Shown here in pieces: positions 11,401 through 23,376 of a DNA stretch of 64,000 bases (within the stretch, counting starts at the first letter, position 1; each line of letters opens with the position of its first letter). The DNA is from Diadema setosum (lineage: Eukaryota; Echinodermata; Echinoidea; Diadematoida; Diadematidae): NCBI GenBank assembly GCA_033980235.1, contig CM067070.1, positions 31,548,594 to 31,612,593 of the forward strand. The letters are read 5' to 3'. The notes under the pieces were generated by a model, which searched no databases, was not told the DNA's origin, and saw only the letters and a list, made by a program, of their open reading frames with translations. The position numbers and the translations under genes are program-made.

Positions 11401-11863
11401 TTAAAGGGGCATTATAGACAATTTTCATGATTACACATCATGAAGTACATAAATCGACAGCTCCATGTGCAGATTTGTGGAATTTACTGTTGTCCTTGAG
11501 CAGAGAAACACTTCTTTGAAAAATCTTAAACAAATTACAATGAACAATGATGATAACATAAGGGCCTCAAATATTTCTGAAATGTAGCAGAGTAATTCCC
11601 AATACAACTCTGTTGGCTTGCAAGTTCACGGGTGTATAATCTATGCATGCCTTCTTTCTTTAGTTCTGCTTCCTTGAGCCCCAGCCAATGTATTCTTATG
11701 GTGAGGCTGGCATGTCGTAATCCTTGTTTATTGCAATATGTTATAATTTGTGAAAACATTCTTCATCCTAATTATTATAAATCCTGAAACTCTTTACTCA
11801 ATTTAACTAATTTATTGTTGATCAAAATGTAAAAATCGGAAAATAATCCGGATGTCTCTTTAA
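11401..11863. mobile_element. TTAA-flanked (T2/Kolobok-like) element with paralogous empty sites
   Basis: Ends are TTAAAGGGGCATTATAGACA on the left and the inverse-type GATGTCTCTTTAA on the right, with TTAA at 11401-11404 and 11860-11863. The flanks join as ACAACG-TTAA-GTCATTCGCAAG. The uninterrupted version is seen at about 396-415 (ACAACGATAAGTTACTCATAAG) and 21097-21120 (ACAACGTAAAGTCACTGAAAG). That fixes both boundaries and shows the insertion came after the units duplicated. Confidence 0.85.
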
Positions 11864-14800
11864 GTCATTCGCAAGAAAATTAAGATATAGGAAAGTATAA
11901 TTGTGTAGTGCCTATATACTCTACGTTCACTGAAAACATGACGCAATGACAGTATCAGATATCTGAAAAACTTTACTCTTTTCGAGAAATACGAATTGTG
12001 TTGCCATTTCCCTATAGCAAAGAGAGCATTTTTTATGTTGTCATGGGTAGCAATAATGTTATATCATTAAGATACCCGCGTTGCATATCACTCACTAATT
12101 ACAAACTTACTATTGCACGAACCATCATAAAAGAGAGAGAGAAAAAAAAAATCACCTAAATCTTTATTCTTTATTTTTTTCAAGTAAAGAATTTCAGTAA
12201 TCGGTGTGAGAGAAACCGAGCTCGTGCAGTGTTCACGAAGGTAAAGTATGCATATGAATAGCTTTTCTGTTGTACAATAAATATTTGAAGAGTATCTCAA
12301 ACTCGGATGTGCTGTCGCATGGTTTGTAATAGACACACCGATAAGATCTAATTTCATCTAATATGCCTATATAATGATCGTTTATTTGTTGGTTTAGTGA
12401 TACTGCTGTATGGGTCATATATGTATATTGTTTATATTATAAACATTATACATAAGACTTATCATAGCTCGTACAATAAAAACTGTTTTTCATTTACTTT
12501 ATAAGTGGAAATTTACTTGAAAAGATTGATCATGACGCACACACGGAAAAAAGAAATTACGCTTCAGTGAATAGAATTTAACTGTGTTCATATGCAGAAG
12601 TAAAGGAAACTCCTGATAATATTTAAAGCAAATTGGTTACATGTAATGACAATAGTAAGATGGCAATTGATTTATGAATATTATGCTCAGAATATAAACG
12701 TGCCCTCTACCAAAATAATAGTTATAGCAGTAGTAATAACAACGGTAATGATAATTATGAATTAATGTTAATAACAATAACAAAAGTGATGATGATAATG
12801 GTAATGATAACAATAACAGTAGTAGAAGTAGGAATGAAATAATAATAATAATAATGATAATAATAATGGTGATAATAACTTACAATAACAATCACAACAA
12901 TATTCTTATAACTCGTAAAATTAAGCGGCATCCACGCATAACGTATCTTTGCTTTAAAACTGGAAATTTACTTTAAAGAAATAATCATGACACTAACAAA
13001 GCATGACCCGAGTAAAACGTGGATGCGTGGAACCTGTCAAGGGATTTCACTGAGACTAATGCTGCGTTTATAAACATTTAGGAACATGTATTTCTCTTAC
13101 GTAAGAAAATTACGTCACTAGAAAAAGGTGAAAATGCAAATAGGGTATGATGACGAGACACTGAAGTATTTTGTGCTACAACTAACCTTTCATCGTGGTG
13201 TGTTAAAAAAACTAGCCAAAAACAACAACAAACACCTCCGACAAATTACCTCTGAAGATAGTTGAACATTGTCTATCTATACTCAATCATTTCTTCTTCT
13301 TTTTTTTTTCTGAAATAAATTAATGGTTAATTCAAGACTTTAGTACACCAAGAGAAGATGCATTAATGAAACCAAGTCTGCCATATAATAGGACTTTCCC
13401 TTAAAGTTATGGAGAAAGAAATGAATGCATTTCACTTGCCATATTCCTCACAAAGCACACACGGTGATTGGGCCCGTAGTTCCTTTACGTCAGAAGATTG
13501 AGATAAAACATAAGCCTCTATTAGTAAAGAAACTTAACCACCCTCACACAGATTCATAATTTGCTATACTCTAATAAAAATTGCCAAAGTCTTTCCAGCA
13601 TAAAAGAGAATGCCCATTTGTCTTGTTTCTGACTATTTCAGACTATGTTCCTGTCATCTCAGTTTCTGAAAAGTGTAAGAAATGCTTGTACTGAATACAA
13701 TGTATGATATCATGAGTTTACGTTGATGTCATAGATATTATATAATAATGCAAAATGTATATTGAGATAAACATATAACAGTGTGTTGCAAATATTACAT
13801 TGACACACACACTTGCACGCAAATCTAAGTTTAAATCTGACACATTGCAGTCACCGTAGAATAATTAAAGCGCCTCTTCCCTTTTGTCTTTCCAAATGTT
13901 TAAGAGGTTCTTTCCAACCGTTGATCGACAAACAATTGATAACGTTTCAGTTAGTTAATGAATACGATGAGCATTAATTGTCGAACCTTGGTGCACACTC
14001 ATATCTTGTCCAATCCGCCTTTAGCTAGCATCTTCTCAGCCAAAGTGCCTCTGATGCTTGAAATATATTTTTCCAAGAGTTAACGGAATACATTAATGAT
14101 AATTTTTCTATCAACTTCACTCTTTACAACTAACACCTATTGTTCTATCCACAAGATTTATTTGAAGCAAAGCACGAAAAAACATAATTCGGGAGAAAGT
14201 AGAAAAAGAACAACATGATATTCCTTTTTTTTTTTTTTACATCTGACATTACAATGCAGTATGCATTATTTATTCACATTTAATCAAACCTGTGGTCATA
14301 ATGAATGAGAAACCAAGAAGTTACCTCACCTTTATTGTGTGTCTTCTGTTCTCAAGGTTGTCTCACTGTGTTACCCGTGTGTTTTCCTTACTTTTCAGAA
14401 ATTTGCAACACAACAGTTCGCCTTTTCACAAAGGCCAACATTAGACACATTACTTCTCCGGTTGCCGTGGTTCGCAGTATACCAATTTGCAACAATTTCT
14501 GTACAAAGTAAATGTGATAATGAATTCAGTTTCCGCTTTTTATCTGAAAGATATAACTGATATTTTTGATATTTATTTTTTTGTTGTGGAAAAGTGTATT
14601 TTTTGTGACCCTGCACCTCAAAATCACCAAAAAAAAAAAAAGGTCGATCGTTAATTTTTCGTTATTTCGATCGTTTTGCGATTATAAAAGAGCTGACTCT
14701 AAGCTTTTAAGTGATTTATTACTTGATACAACTGGACCTTAATCACCTGTCTAAATAGTGGAAAGAAAGTCCATACTCAGGAAAAGTGTTTACTGAGTAA

Positions 14801-14969
14801 AGTGGCTTTGAAGTATAAGTTTTTTACGTGCTAAATCTCACCAAGCTGTGCTGTGTTCAATGAATGTGGCAGAAGAACAGAATGTGAAACCTCCATAGCA
14901 TCTACAATGAAGAGATTACAACCTGAAGAGGTACAAACTGACGAGATTTTACTCACAAATTTGGACTTG
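11864..14969. repeat. Inter-gene block of the receptor array, copy 1
   Basis: No gene found. Sub-blocks have paralogues elsewhere: 12955-13150 with 975-1150 and 42005-42190; 13775-13990 with 31780-31990 and 42690-42895; 14215-14930 with 32740-33430 (landmarks GCATTATTTATTCACATTTA and TGTGAAACCTCCATA). A GAT/AAT microsatellite lies at 12715-12880. An old repeat end, GACCCTGCACCTCAAAATCA, at 14609 is shared with 33132 and so predates the duplication. An AATAAA on the minus strand near 14712 could serve receptor 2. Confidence 0.7.
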
Positions 14970-16202
14970 CTAGGAAGTCGTCTCAGTTTGTACAAAAAGT
15001 GGCCCATTTTTCCCCTTTGAATTAAACGTGAAAATATCACGAATAGCTGCGCGAAATTTTGGGTATCGTGCGGTGTATATGAATGGATTAGCACACGAGT
15101 TAATGAAGGTGGCGTAGGACAAACTGTAATGTAGAGGACTGAATACGTATGAGGAATGTGAGTCGGTCATAACTGTAATCAAATTGGCTAGTATGTCCGG
15201 CCCGACAGTAAATATGTAGATGACGACAACAATGAAGGTCAATTTAACCACCTGATTGCGCGCTTTAACATGAAAAGATGGTGTTGTCCCGCCTTTCACA
15301 AAGCGAGTCCCCCGCATTTCACGAGACTGGCGGTGAAGTGATATTGCGGTGAGGCCTTGGGTAATGATCATAGTGAGAGCAGGAATTCCAAATCGGAACA
15401 AGAAAAGGTAGACCACGATAATTTTCTTTGTATCCAGCGGCTTGGTGTCCCTGCAGACGTTGTTGGTGACCCGGACATAGAAAAATTGGAAAGAAGACGG
15501 AATGCAGAGAATCCAAACTGCGATGAGGTAGACGAAGACGTGTCCACGGTTGAGACGTCGGTGCAAACGGAGCGGGTAGACAACCGCCAGGAATCGCTCT
15601 ATGGACATGCCTGTCAGAGTGTAGATAGAGGCGTGTATGCACGTCCACATAGGATAGAAAGTGAAGACGATTGAACAGTAAAAGTTTCCAAGGGCTGAGT
15701 CAGGAACAGAAATGGCTGTGGGAATAGGCATGACGAAGATCGACGTCAATAGATCGGCGAGTGCTAGGGCCCCTATGAAGGTATCCGGAGCGTGGCGGGA
15801 GGAATTGCGTTTCATTAGAGCCAGTAGGACCAACACGTTTCCGACAATACCGATGAAAGAGAACACTATAGACAAGACATTGCTCCATGACCACCTGAAG
15901 CTCCAGACCCACGGCGTCTTTCTGTCGTCTATGAGCACTTCCTCGACAAGAAGCGTTTCATTTGTGGATTGTGCCAAATAATCATAGAAATCGTATTCGA
16001 TCGTTTTGCCAGTGCAAGTATTGAGTGTCATCAAAAGTTTTCCGTCGCTTTTTTCCGTGCCAGTCATGTAGGTCTGAGAATTGGTCCCTATGCCTATATC
16101 TGTTAAGTTTGAACTCAACCCTGCAGATCCGGTCGCAAATGATGCGAAAGTATAAAGTATGTTCACTATAGTAAAGGTACCAGTTTCCATGTTGCAATCC
16201 AT
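14970..16202 (-). CDS. Rhodopsin-like (class A) GPCR, receptor 2 of the array
   Basis: A 410-residue single-exon seven-transmembrane receptor, closest by eye to receptor 3. It has a signal-peptide-like N-terminus, sequons N32 and N81, and the acidic tyrosine run EYDFYDY at 69-75. Class A marks: N122 in TM1, D150 in TM2, C176 and C250 (disulfide), ERF at 202-204, W230, P274, TVGP with P335 and NPFIY at 372-376. TM1 differs from the paralogues (SIVFS for YTLFS), and TM6 has GPDIL for GPNxx. The C-terminus stops at TETTS through a TAG where receptor 3 has CAG and continues seven residues to QQIQICE. So the last residues were lost by one substitution. Acceptor at 16214, promoter at about 17.8 kb. 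Confidence 0.95.
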   Translation of the reverse strand: MDCNMETGTFTIVNILYTFASFATGSAGLSSNLTDIGIGTNSQTYMTGTEKSDGKLLMTLNTCTGKTIEYDFYDYLAQSTNETLLVEEVLIDDRKTPWVWSFRWSWSNVLSIVFSFIGIVGNVLVLLALMKRNSSRHAPDTFIGALALADLLTSIFVMPIPTAISVPDSALGNFYCSIVFTFYPMWTCIHASIYTLTGMSIERFLAVVYPLRLHRRLNRGHVFVYLIAVWILCIPSSFQFFYVRVTNNVCRDTKPLDTKKIIVVYLFLFRFGIPALTMIITQGLTAISLHRQSREMRGTRFVKGGTTPSFHVKARNQVVKLTFIVVVIYIFTVGPDILANLITVMTDSHSSYVFSPLHYSLSYATFINSCANPFIYTARYPKFRAAIRDIFTFNSKGKNGPLFVQTETTS

Positions 16203-16959
16203 CGTTGGATGGTCCTATGAGGAGAAATTACAAAGGTTAATGAATGCACCAAGCGTTGAAAGATGGAAGTTTCCTTCCAAATCACATTAAGAGATGCAAT
16301 ATTGACTGTTTTTTGAAACAGGTATCATCCTGCAGACTGTATGTTCCCGTATCGCTGTCACTAATGTTCCACAAATAATTAAGAAAATGATAATGATAAA
16401 AATAGTAGCAATAAAGATATGGATCATAATGAAATGAACATTAAAGGAAATTTATATTGCTCATCTACTGTAAGAAAATAAGAGCATATGCTTACTATAC
16501 TACTTACAAAATGATAGCCATGATATGTAAAATCTAAAGCTTAAGAAACATTTTCCAAACATGAGTTTTTAACCCGTAGCCGCTTGCCTTATATACTAAT
16601 TTCGATGCAGCATGGACGAACGTCCTGTCTACTTTGATTTTCCTGAAAGATCCTCCAATGGTTTTTGTTCCTGTGAACTTCGGAAATGGTAAAATGTTTC
16701 AAATGATGATTTGAACTCTACAAGTTCCTATTCCTATATGCACTAGTGGGGTAATGATGCCAAACATGTTTAATACACTCATCCTGTAAATTGATTATTT
16801 CTGTTCTGCGAAGGCAGTTACTCCATTCTGGTATTGCTTGCTTTCCGTTTTATTTTTCCTGTTAAATTGGCTATTCTCAAGCAAGATGTTCTGATTCTTC
16901 TGTTCTGATCATGTTTGCAAAAATCGCACTCGGCACAGGCCAATTTCAAAAAATAATAT

Positions 16960-16960
16960 A

Positions 16961-17000
<40 letters not shown>
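16960..17000. repeat. (TA)n microsatellite in the intron of receptor 2
   Basis: A pure TA tract followed by a T run. The rest of the intron (16215-17687) shows no ORF or element I can name. Confidence 0.85.
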
Positions 17001-17005
<5 letters not shown>

Positions 17006-17687
17006 TTTTAACCGAATTCTTAGAACTAGAAGAGGTATACCGTCTTCTTTAAGATATTGCAAGAACATAAAAAGTACTGCTCAACTAGCACGTCATTAGT
17101 ATTGATTTCACTTTGTTCGTGTAAAAATAAAAGATATACGAATATAAATCCCAGGCAATAGACATTACGTGTAGCCTTAATACACTGCCATCAACCCCAA
17201 TAAACCGACTTAAACCCTTTGAATATCAAAATCAGTGATACGGTCAAAGTTAAATGAATATTATTTGTGAATAGGCCCTATAGATGCTTTAACTTTTGAT
17301 CACCTGTTGCTTTTTCTGCCTGTTGTGAAAAGAAATCAATCCCATGGGCATACCGCTTAAACAGGTAAAGAGAAATACGGCTCCATGAGAGAGATTCATA
17401 CTTTTTCTTTTTGATTAGGAAGTCTGATGACTACATTTTGGTACCAACATCATCATTTCATATGATTGGTTTTACAGTGAACGACTGAACATACGTTTTG
17501 GAGAAGACATGAGTTACCAGCGGTGCTGTATTACGCCTAAATACTTTAATAATTTAACAAGCTTAAGGTTAAAGAGGTAGTCAGGTTTTAGCGTCCATGC
17601 ACCTTCTCTAATCTTAACGTTTTCTTTTATTATATACTGAATATATATTTCTACACACAAATACATACAATGAGACTGACTACTTAC

Positions 17688-17820
17688 AAAGTATTTATCA
17701 ACAGATCTTTCTCCTTCCTGGTCGATAAAGGAAACGTTCTGAAAGCGATCACACCGTAATGTACTGAGTGGACTGCTATATGCCTCTTTTATAGGCGTAA
17801 AATATTCTTCTGCGCATGCT
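17688..17820 (-). promoter_or_regulatory. Promoter and non-coding exon 1 of receptor 2
   Basis: Minus strand: AGCATGCGCA (17811-17820), 17 bp, TATAAAA (17787-17793), then a short exon ending at 17688 before donor GTAAGTAGT. It splices to the acceptor CTCATAG whose exon starts at 16214 (intron 1473 bp, 12 nt of leader before the ATG). The TATA to NRF1-like spacing equals that of receptors 1 and 3. The conserved distal block is at 17868-17940. Another paralogous block, 18115-18380, resembles 10975-11240 and 37240-37400. Confidence 0.7.
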
Positions 17821-18497
17821 CATGCATCGGCAGATTTTCCATCTTCATTTTCCAGCTTTTGAATAAAGTGTCGACTCAATTTGTGAGTGCGAAATATTTG
17901 AATGGGCTTCTCAGACTTCAAAGTGACATTTTGATTTCGACATAGAAGAGCGCTAACAAAGTAAAATTTACCAGAATTGAGTTAACTTGGTTTCGCTGCA
18001 AACGACTATTGTGTCCCTTGGCTCTGACCTGTGAGCGATCCTTTTTCACTTTGGTTTTTCCTAATTGTGCTTGACGCTCATCCTCTTTCAAGGGAATTTC
18101 AGGTTCATTTCCGCTACGTTCTCCTCATCGGGCTATAGTGGGAGTTCTGGTGGTTTCCTTTGAAAAAGAAAATCATTGTCTTTACACCTATACTTGCCCT
18201 TTTTTTGATGTGTTTCGATTGACTGAAGCAATGCAGTTATCAGAAGTGACAATGAGTGGATATCTGAGAAAAAACAACAACAAAAGTGTAGCATTAGGAT
18301 GCAGCTTATGTAAAATTCATGTTGCTTCTATTACGAAGGGGCCAACTTCAACGTGCTTTCTAACATGTGAACTTCCTCCCTCTCACTCTCTCTCTTTCTC
18401 TCTCTATTATATATATATATACATGGTATATATATACATATATATAATATACATTGTGTATGTATGTGTATTATAATTATATATATATATATATATA

Positions 18498-19472
18498 CAC
18501 TCAGCAAAAAAAGAAAGTAAACACTTTTTCAAGATTATATTTCTCATAGAATATTTGGCTAAAAGTTAATGAATTATACACCATATTGAAGGTAATTTAA
18601 TTGGCTATCAGCCTAGAAAGTCAGTACAAAGGGAAACTTTACGCATGAGTGAACATCTTTGTTTTTCTCTTCCAAGGCACAAAAGCAAAACTTGCAAAAT
18701 TGAACAAGTTGTTATTCATGCGCAAGTGCTCTTCCATTCAACAGTAAGAACAAAAGACAGTTTTAACACAATAAGATACATGAATTAAGTTCCAAAATTA
18801 AACCTTTTCATCTCTATGATATCTTTAAAGCCCAAAATATCAATAAAGGCCGAAAATAAGGGAGAAAAATGAAAAATCTTAGGTCAAACCCATATTCCAA
18901 TGAAATAAGAGAAGCAATATCAACAAAAATGGTAAAAAATTTCAATTTATTTTCAAATTAGGAAAATTGTAAATAATATTTGGTTCTTAAATTTATCTCA
19001 TGAATCCTTAAATTACGAAATAAGAAGAGTATATTATAAAGAAATGTTGTTTCTTTCATCTTTATGCTATTACTTCCTATGTCGTTTGAAGTCTAAGCTG
19101 ACAGAAAATTCTTATTTCCCCCTTTAGTTTCCCATTTCTTTTTGTTTGAAGTTATAAAGAGACAAAGAGAACAAAAACTTTGTTTTTGCTATTTCATTCA
19201 TGTCTCTCATTGTGTTAAACTGACTTTTTGTTGTCATTGTTATCTTGAAAATGAAAGACAACTTATCAAATTTTGCAATTTTTACTTTTGTGCCTTGGCG
19301 GGCAAAAATGAATGTGTTCACTCATGCGTCAAGTTTCCCTTTCCATTAACCTACTAACCTGATAGCCAATTAAATTTCCTTTAATATGCTATATAATACA
19401 TTGATTTTCACCAAAATCTTCTATGAAATATATGATCTCGAAAAAGTGTTTACTTTCTTTTTTTGCCGAGTG
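18498..19472. mobile_element. Tc1/mariner-like 975 bp palindromic MITE
   Basis: The left end, CACTCAGCAAAAAAAGAAAG, is mirrored by the right end (CTTTCTTTTTTTGCCGAGTG). TA flanks both sides. The arms pair for well over 100 bp with interruptions: TACGCATGAGTGAACA against TGTTCACTCATGCGT, and CAAGGCACAAAAG against its inverse. No transposase is visible. A second family member is at 40749-41669. It has landed in the (TA)n part of the unit-boundary microsatellite. Confidence 0.85.
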
Positions 19473-19502
19473 TATATATATATACATGTACGTATATTTA
19501 GA

Positions 19503-21010
19503 CATCCTGGTCGCTGATGAAGAATGCGATGACTAACCTGTTTGGTGTCTTGTTTCAAAACATGCGCTTTCCTCGCCAGGATAAAGCGTTTTAATGCCAT
19601 TTTAGGTTTTAATCTCATTCACTTCTGTTCGTTATTGATTAGTGACTACCAGGAAAGGCTGGTTGACTATCAGGTAAAGTCTGATTGACTATCAGGAAAA
19701 GTCTGATTGACTACGGGAAAGACCGTTGACTATCAGGAAAGTCTGATACAGTATTCCATCACGGACAAGGCACAACTACTGGCTGGGATGTCTCTATGGG
19801 GGTCGGAGGTGTGAGTTTGCGTCAGTGAAAGACAAGATGAGGTGGGTCTCTGAACCGTTTATCTTCGTGATCGTAAATCGGAGCATGACGTTGGCAATGT
19901 AAGTCCATTGAAAAGCTATCAGGGATTCATGTTTGTCATGTTTTTTAAACTGATTTCATCCTTTCATCTTTGGCTCTTCGTGGAGGGAACCAGTCCATGG
20001 ATGCGTCGTTGCTACGCCAAACGCGCACATACAAACTGCGCGGTTACCATGCACTGTGGCAACAACTACCACCAGTTTAGACGCATTCCATCACTATAGA
20101 TTATGCAGGTTAGTTTTGAAATCCGTCCGACCAGGAGCAGACGTATACCCTTGTGTGTATGTTCTGCTTCAGAAACGGATTTTTAATCTAACATCACATC
20201 GCATCCTGGTCGCTGATGAAGAATGCGATGACTAACCTGTTTGGTGTCTTGTTTCAAAACATGCGCTTTCCTCGCCAGGATAAAGCGTTTTAATGCCATT
20301 TTAGGTTTTAATCTCATTCACTTCTGTTCGTTATTGATCAGTGACTACCAGGAAAGGCTGGTTGACTATCAGGTAAAGTCTGATTGACTATCAGGAAAAG
20401 TCTGATTGACTACGGGAAAGACCGTTGACTATCAGGAAAGTCTGATTCAGTATTCCATCACGGACAAGGCACAACTACTGGCTGGGATGTCTCTATGGGG
20501 GTCGGAGGTGTGAGTTTGCGTCAGTGAAAGACAAGATGAGGTGGGTCTCTGAACCGTTTATCTTCGTGATAGTAAATCGGAGCATGACGTTGGCAATATA
20601 AGTCCATTGAAAAGCTATCAGGGATTCATGTTTGTCATGTTTTTTAAACTGATTTCATCCTTTAATCTTTGGCTCTTCGTGGAGGGAACCAGTCCATGGA
20701 TGCGTCGTTGCTACGCCAAACGCGCACATACAAACTGCGCGGTTACCATGCACTGTGGCAACAACTACCACCAGTTTAGACGCATTCCATCACTATATGC
20801 AGGTTAGTTTTGAAATCCGTCCGACCAGGAGCAGACGTATACCCTTGTGTGTATGTTCTGCTTCAGAAACGGATTTTTAATCTAACATCACATCGCATCC
20901 TGGTCGCTGACGAAGAATGCGATGACTAACCTGTTTGGTGTCTTGTTTCAAAACATGCGCTTTCCTCGCCAGGATAAAGCGTTTTAATGCCATTTTAGGT
21001 TTTAATCTCA
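19503..21010. repeat. 0.7 kb tandem duplication, 2.15 copies
   Basis: Copies start at 19503, 20202 and 20896 with CATCCTGGTCGCTGATGAAG (the third has GACGAAG) and have periods of 699 and 694 bp. The 5 bp difference is a small deletion near 20097 and 20796. The third copy stops at about 21010. Copies are almost identical, so the event is recent. Inside is a nested short repeat (GACTATCAGGAAAGTCTGA type, about 19655-19750). The same 63-66 codon ORF lies in both copies, but nothing else supports it as a gene. The start of each unit can fold as a hairpin (CGCAT with ATGCG). Confidence 0.9.
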
Positions 21011-21017
21011 TATATGA

Positions 21018-21475
21018 TTGTGTGTGTGTGTGTCTGATTGTGTGTGTGAGCATACAATGAGCCCGTTTCAGCATGTTTCAGTGTACGAAGTGAATATTAG
21101 TGACAACGTAAAGTCACTGAAAGGAAAATTAAGTGGATATTAGAGGAAAAAATAAGACTGTCATGCATGAAGGTGTAAGTGTTTAAAATGCAACTGATTC
21201 TATTACAAAGGAACTAAATTGCATTTGTATTTGCTATCGTTCTTTTTCTTTTTCTCCTCTCTCTCTCTCTCTTTCTCTCCATATATATATATATAATATA
21301 TATGTATATACATTTGTTTACTTTAAAACTCGCAATGTACTTGGGAACATTTATCGTGACACACACAGTGATAAATAATTTTGATTGCTGAATTCAGTGT
21401 TGCTCACCTGCAAAGATAAAACAAACTGCAGATGACATTGCAAGCAAATTCATTATATCTAATTAGGAATAAACT
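21018..21475. repeat. (GT)n tract and start of inter-gene block, copy 2
   Basis: The GT tract (21018-21050) is followed by the CCCGTTTCA landmark and a close match to 370-745, down to AATTAGGAATAAACTAC at 21475. There the match is broken by the next element. A (CT)n(TA)n tract lies at 21255-21305. Confidence 0.75.
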
Positions 21476-21476
21476 A

Positions 21477-21830
21477 CACTCTAAAAAAGGTATAGTCAAA
21501 TATGACTGATATCTAGTCAAATCTGACTAGGCAAAAGGGTCAGCTGGGTGCAACTGATAATCAGTCATTTTGACTATATATTTCTAGTTATATTTATTTG
21601 ACTAGATAATCAGTTAAAAAATCTTACTGGATTTCTAGTAATTTTCACTATTTTTGCTAGTCAGTTTTGACTATTTATATAGTTATCACACTTTCACTGA
21701 TATTTCAGTCATTTCACCATTCATTTCTAGTCACTTTTCACTCTTTTTATCAGTCAGTATTGACAATAAATATAGTCATTCCACTTTCACTGACATTCTC
21801 GTAGATTTTCACCATTCATAATCACAGCAT
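21477..21830. mobile_element. Left part of a TA-inserting element with repeated AGTCA/TGACT motif
   Basis: The match to unit 0 ends exactly at TA, followed by CACTCTAAAAAAGGTATAGT, a typical Tc1-type terminus. Downstream, AGTCA/TGACT recurs more than a dozen times (for example at 21490, 21513, 21565, 21660, 21725). I could not find its right terminus. Confidence 0.55.
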
Positions 21831-22501
21831 ACACTTGCATTCTTTCATGCACCTCCTTGGCCTTTGGTGTTCGTGTCATCACAGTTCAATTATGCTGCAA
21901 GCAAACATCAAATCAAATCATAAAAAAATTGCAATAGCAAACCATCTTACATTCAAGGCAACATGCAAATATACACTTTGCATTTGATTTAATAGTCTAA
22001 CCACGAAACATTTTAATCAAAGTATTTTGAGAACATTTCATTTACATATATTACATGAGCGTCAATCCATGAAACAACATGAAATATTAAAAATTATTAT
22101 TTTCAACTCCCTTAACCCTAAAAATACTGGGCTATTTTGACCCCCCCCCCCCCAGTCTTTTTAGGGTTAACCCTAATAGGCCGGGCTTGAGATCTTGGCT
22201 GTCGAAAAATTGGCACGCATGTCGCCCGTGACATTATCTACTATAGTGTGTAGTTGCTTTTTCGAAAAATTATATAATTTCATTAATTATGCATGGAATC
22301 AGACTTTTTGGTCCAAATCAATAAATGAAGGTAAAAAACAGTTATGATGTTCATTATAAACCTACTTTTGGCTGGTACCATTGTAAAGCCAGATATATTT
22401 TTTCAGAGGAATATTTTAGATTTGATTTGGTAACGTCATTTTGAGATATTAACATTTTTCTGCGCATTAGTGCAGATTCTTCCATTTGTTTTATACACAT
22501 A
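21831..22501. other. Intergenic with a small C-run hairpin
   Basis: AT-rich and without a gene. At 22123-22171, CCCTTAACCCTAAAAATACTGGG pairs across a C14 run with CAGTCTTTTTAGGGTTAA. It resembles the end of an old element. Confidence 0.5.
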
Positions 22502-22676
22502 GGTCCGAATTCACAAAAGAGGTTTAAACCATGGGGTGGTTTAAACCTCCTTACGCGTACGAAAAATAAGTGTAAATAAGCGCACCAACCCATGCGCACG
22601 CTTAAAGAAAACACATAATTGGACCGGATTCTGTGTGCGCGTACCCTTAACAAAACCTCTTTTGTGAATTCGGGCC
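22502..22676. mobile_element. 175 bp MITE with GGTCCGAATTCACAAAAG ends
   Basis: Terminal inverted repeats GGTCCGAATTCACAAAAGAG and CTCTTTTGTGAATTCGGGCC are flanked on each side by ATA. A 3 bp TWA-like duplication and GG-start ends fit the PIF/Harbinger group (inference). An inner palindrome, GGTTTAAACC, sits next to the left end. Confidence 0.75.
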
Positions 22677-23376
22677 ATATCGTTGGTCATTGCTGACATC
22701 GTATTCATGCAAAACAGAGTACAATGAAAGAAAACATATATTTATGAGATGAAAGTCATTGACAATCTAGTTGTATATGCTATGTACCTAAAGCTAAGAA
22801 GCCACATTTTTTTTAATTCATTTATCAAATTCTACTTAGTGACCCTGTTTTTGAAAAACATTTTTTTTCAAAATGGGAATTCGAGAAATCCCATTTGTGA
22901 AAAATTCTGTTATTCCTCTACATGTAGCCTGTTGTCATTGTTCAGACCATTTTCAAAAAAAGAATTCTTGGATTGTTATTATGTAACAGTTTTTTGAATA
23001 GCCTGTACTAAGGTATGAATATCATATATTAATGTTTTTGTGATGTTTTTATCATTTAGATTACTTGTACATTATGAATTTCTTTCAAGTAACAGTATGA
23101 TCTTCTTACCAGTTTCTACGTTAAATGATGAAAGTGGCACAAACAGGATTTTGCATCATCACACATAACATAGTATAACTATAACCATGTATAAAGATCA
23201 TCTGGACAAATTATTTTGCGCTAACTTTTTAAAGGAATTTGATTGGTCCGCATTTTTTGTCGCCATGCGACAAAAAAAGGTCACTTGCCTCTGTAATATA
23301 ATTTGACGCCTCGTATCCCATTGACTTTGTACACAAAATGTTGCTGAGCTTTCTTGTGCCTTGTCTGAACAAGGCT

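Noticed and set aside
19908..20807. Duplicated 63-66 residue protein gene
   Set aside because: The two ORFs are identical only because the DNA is a recent tandem copy. There is no domain, promoter or codon-bias evidence.
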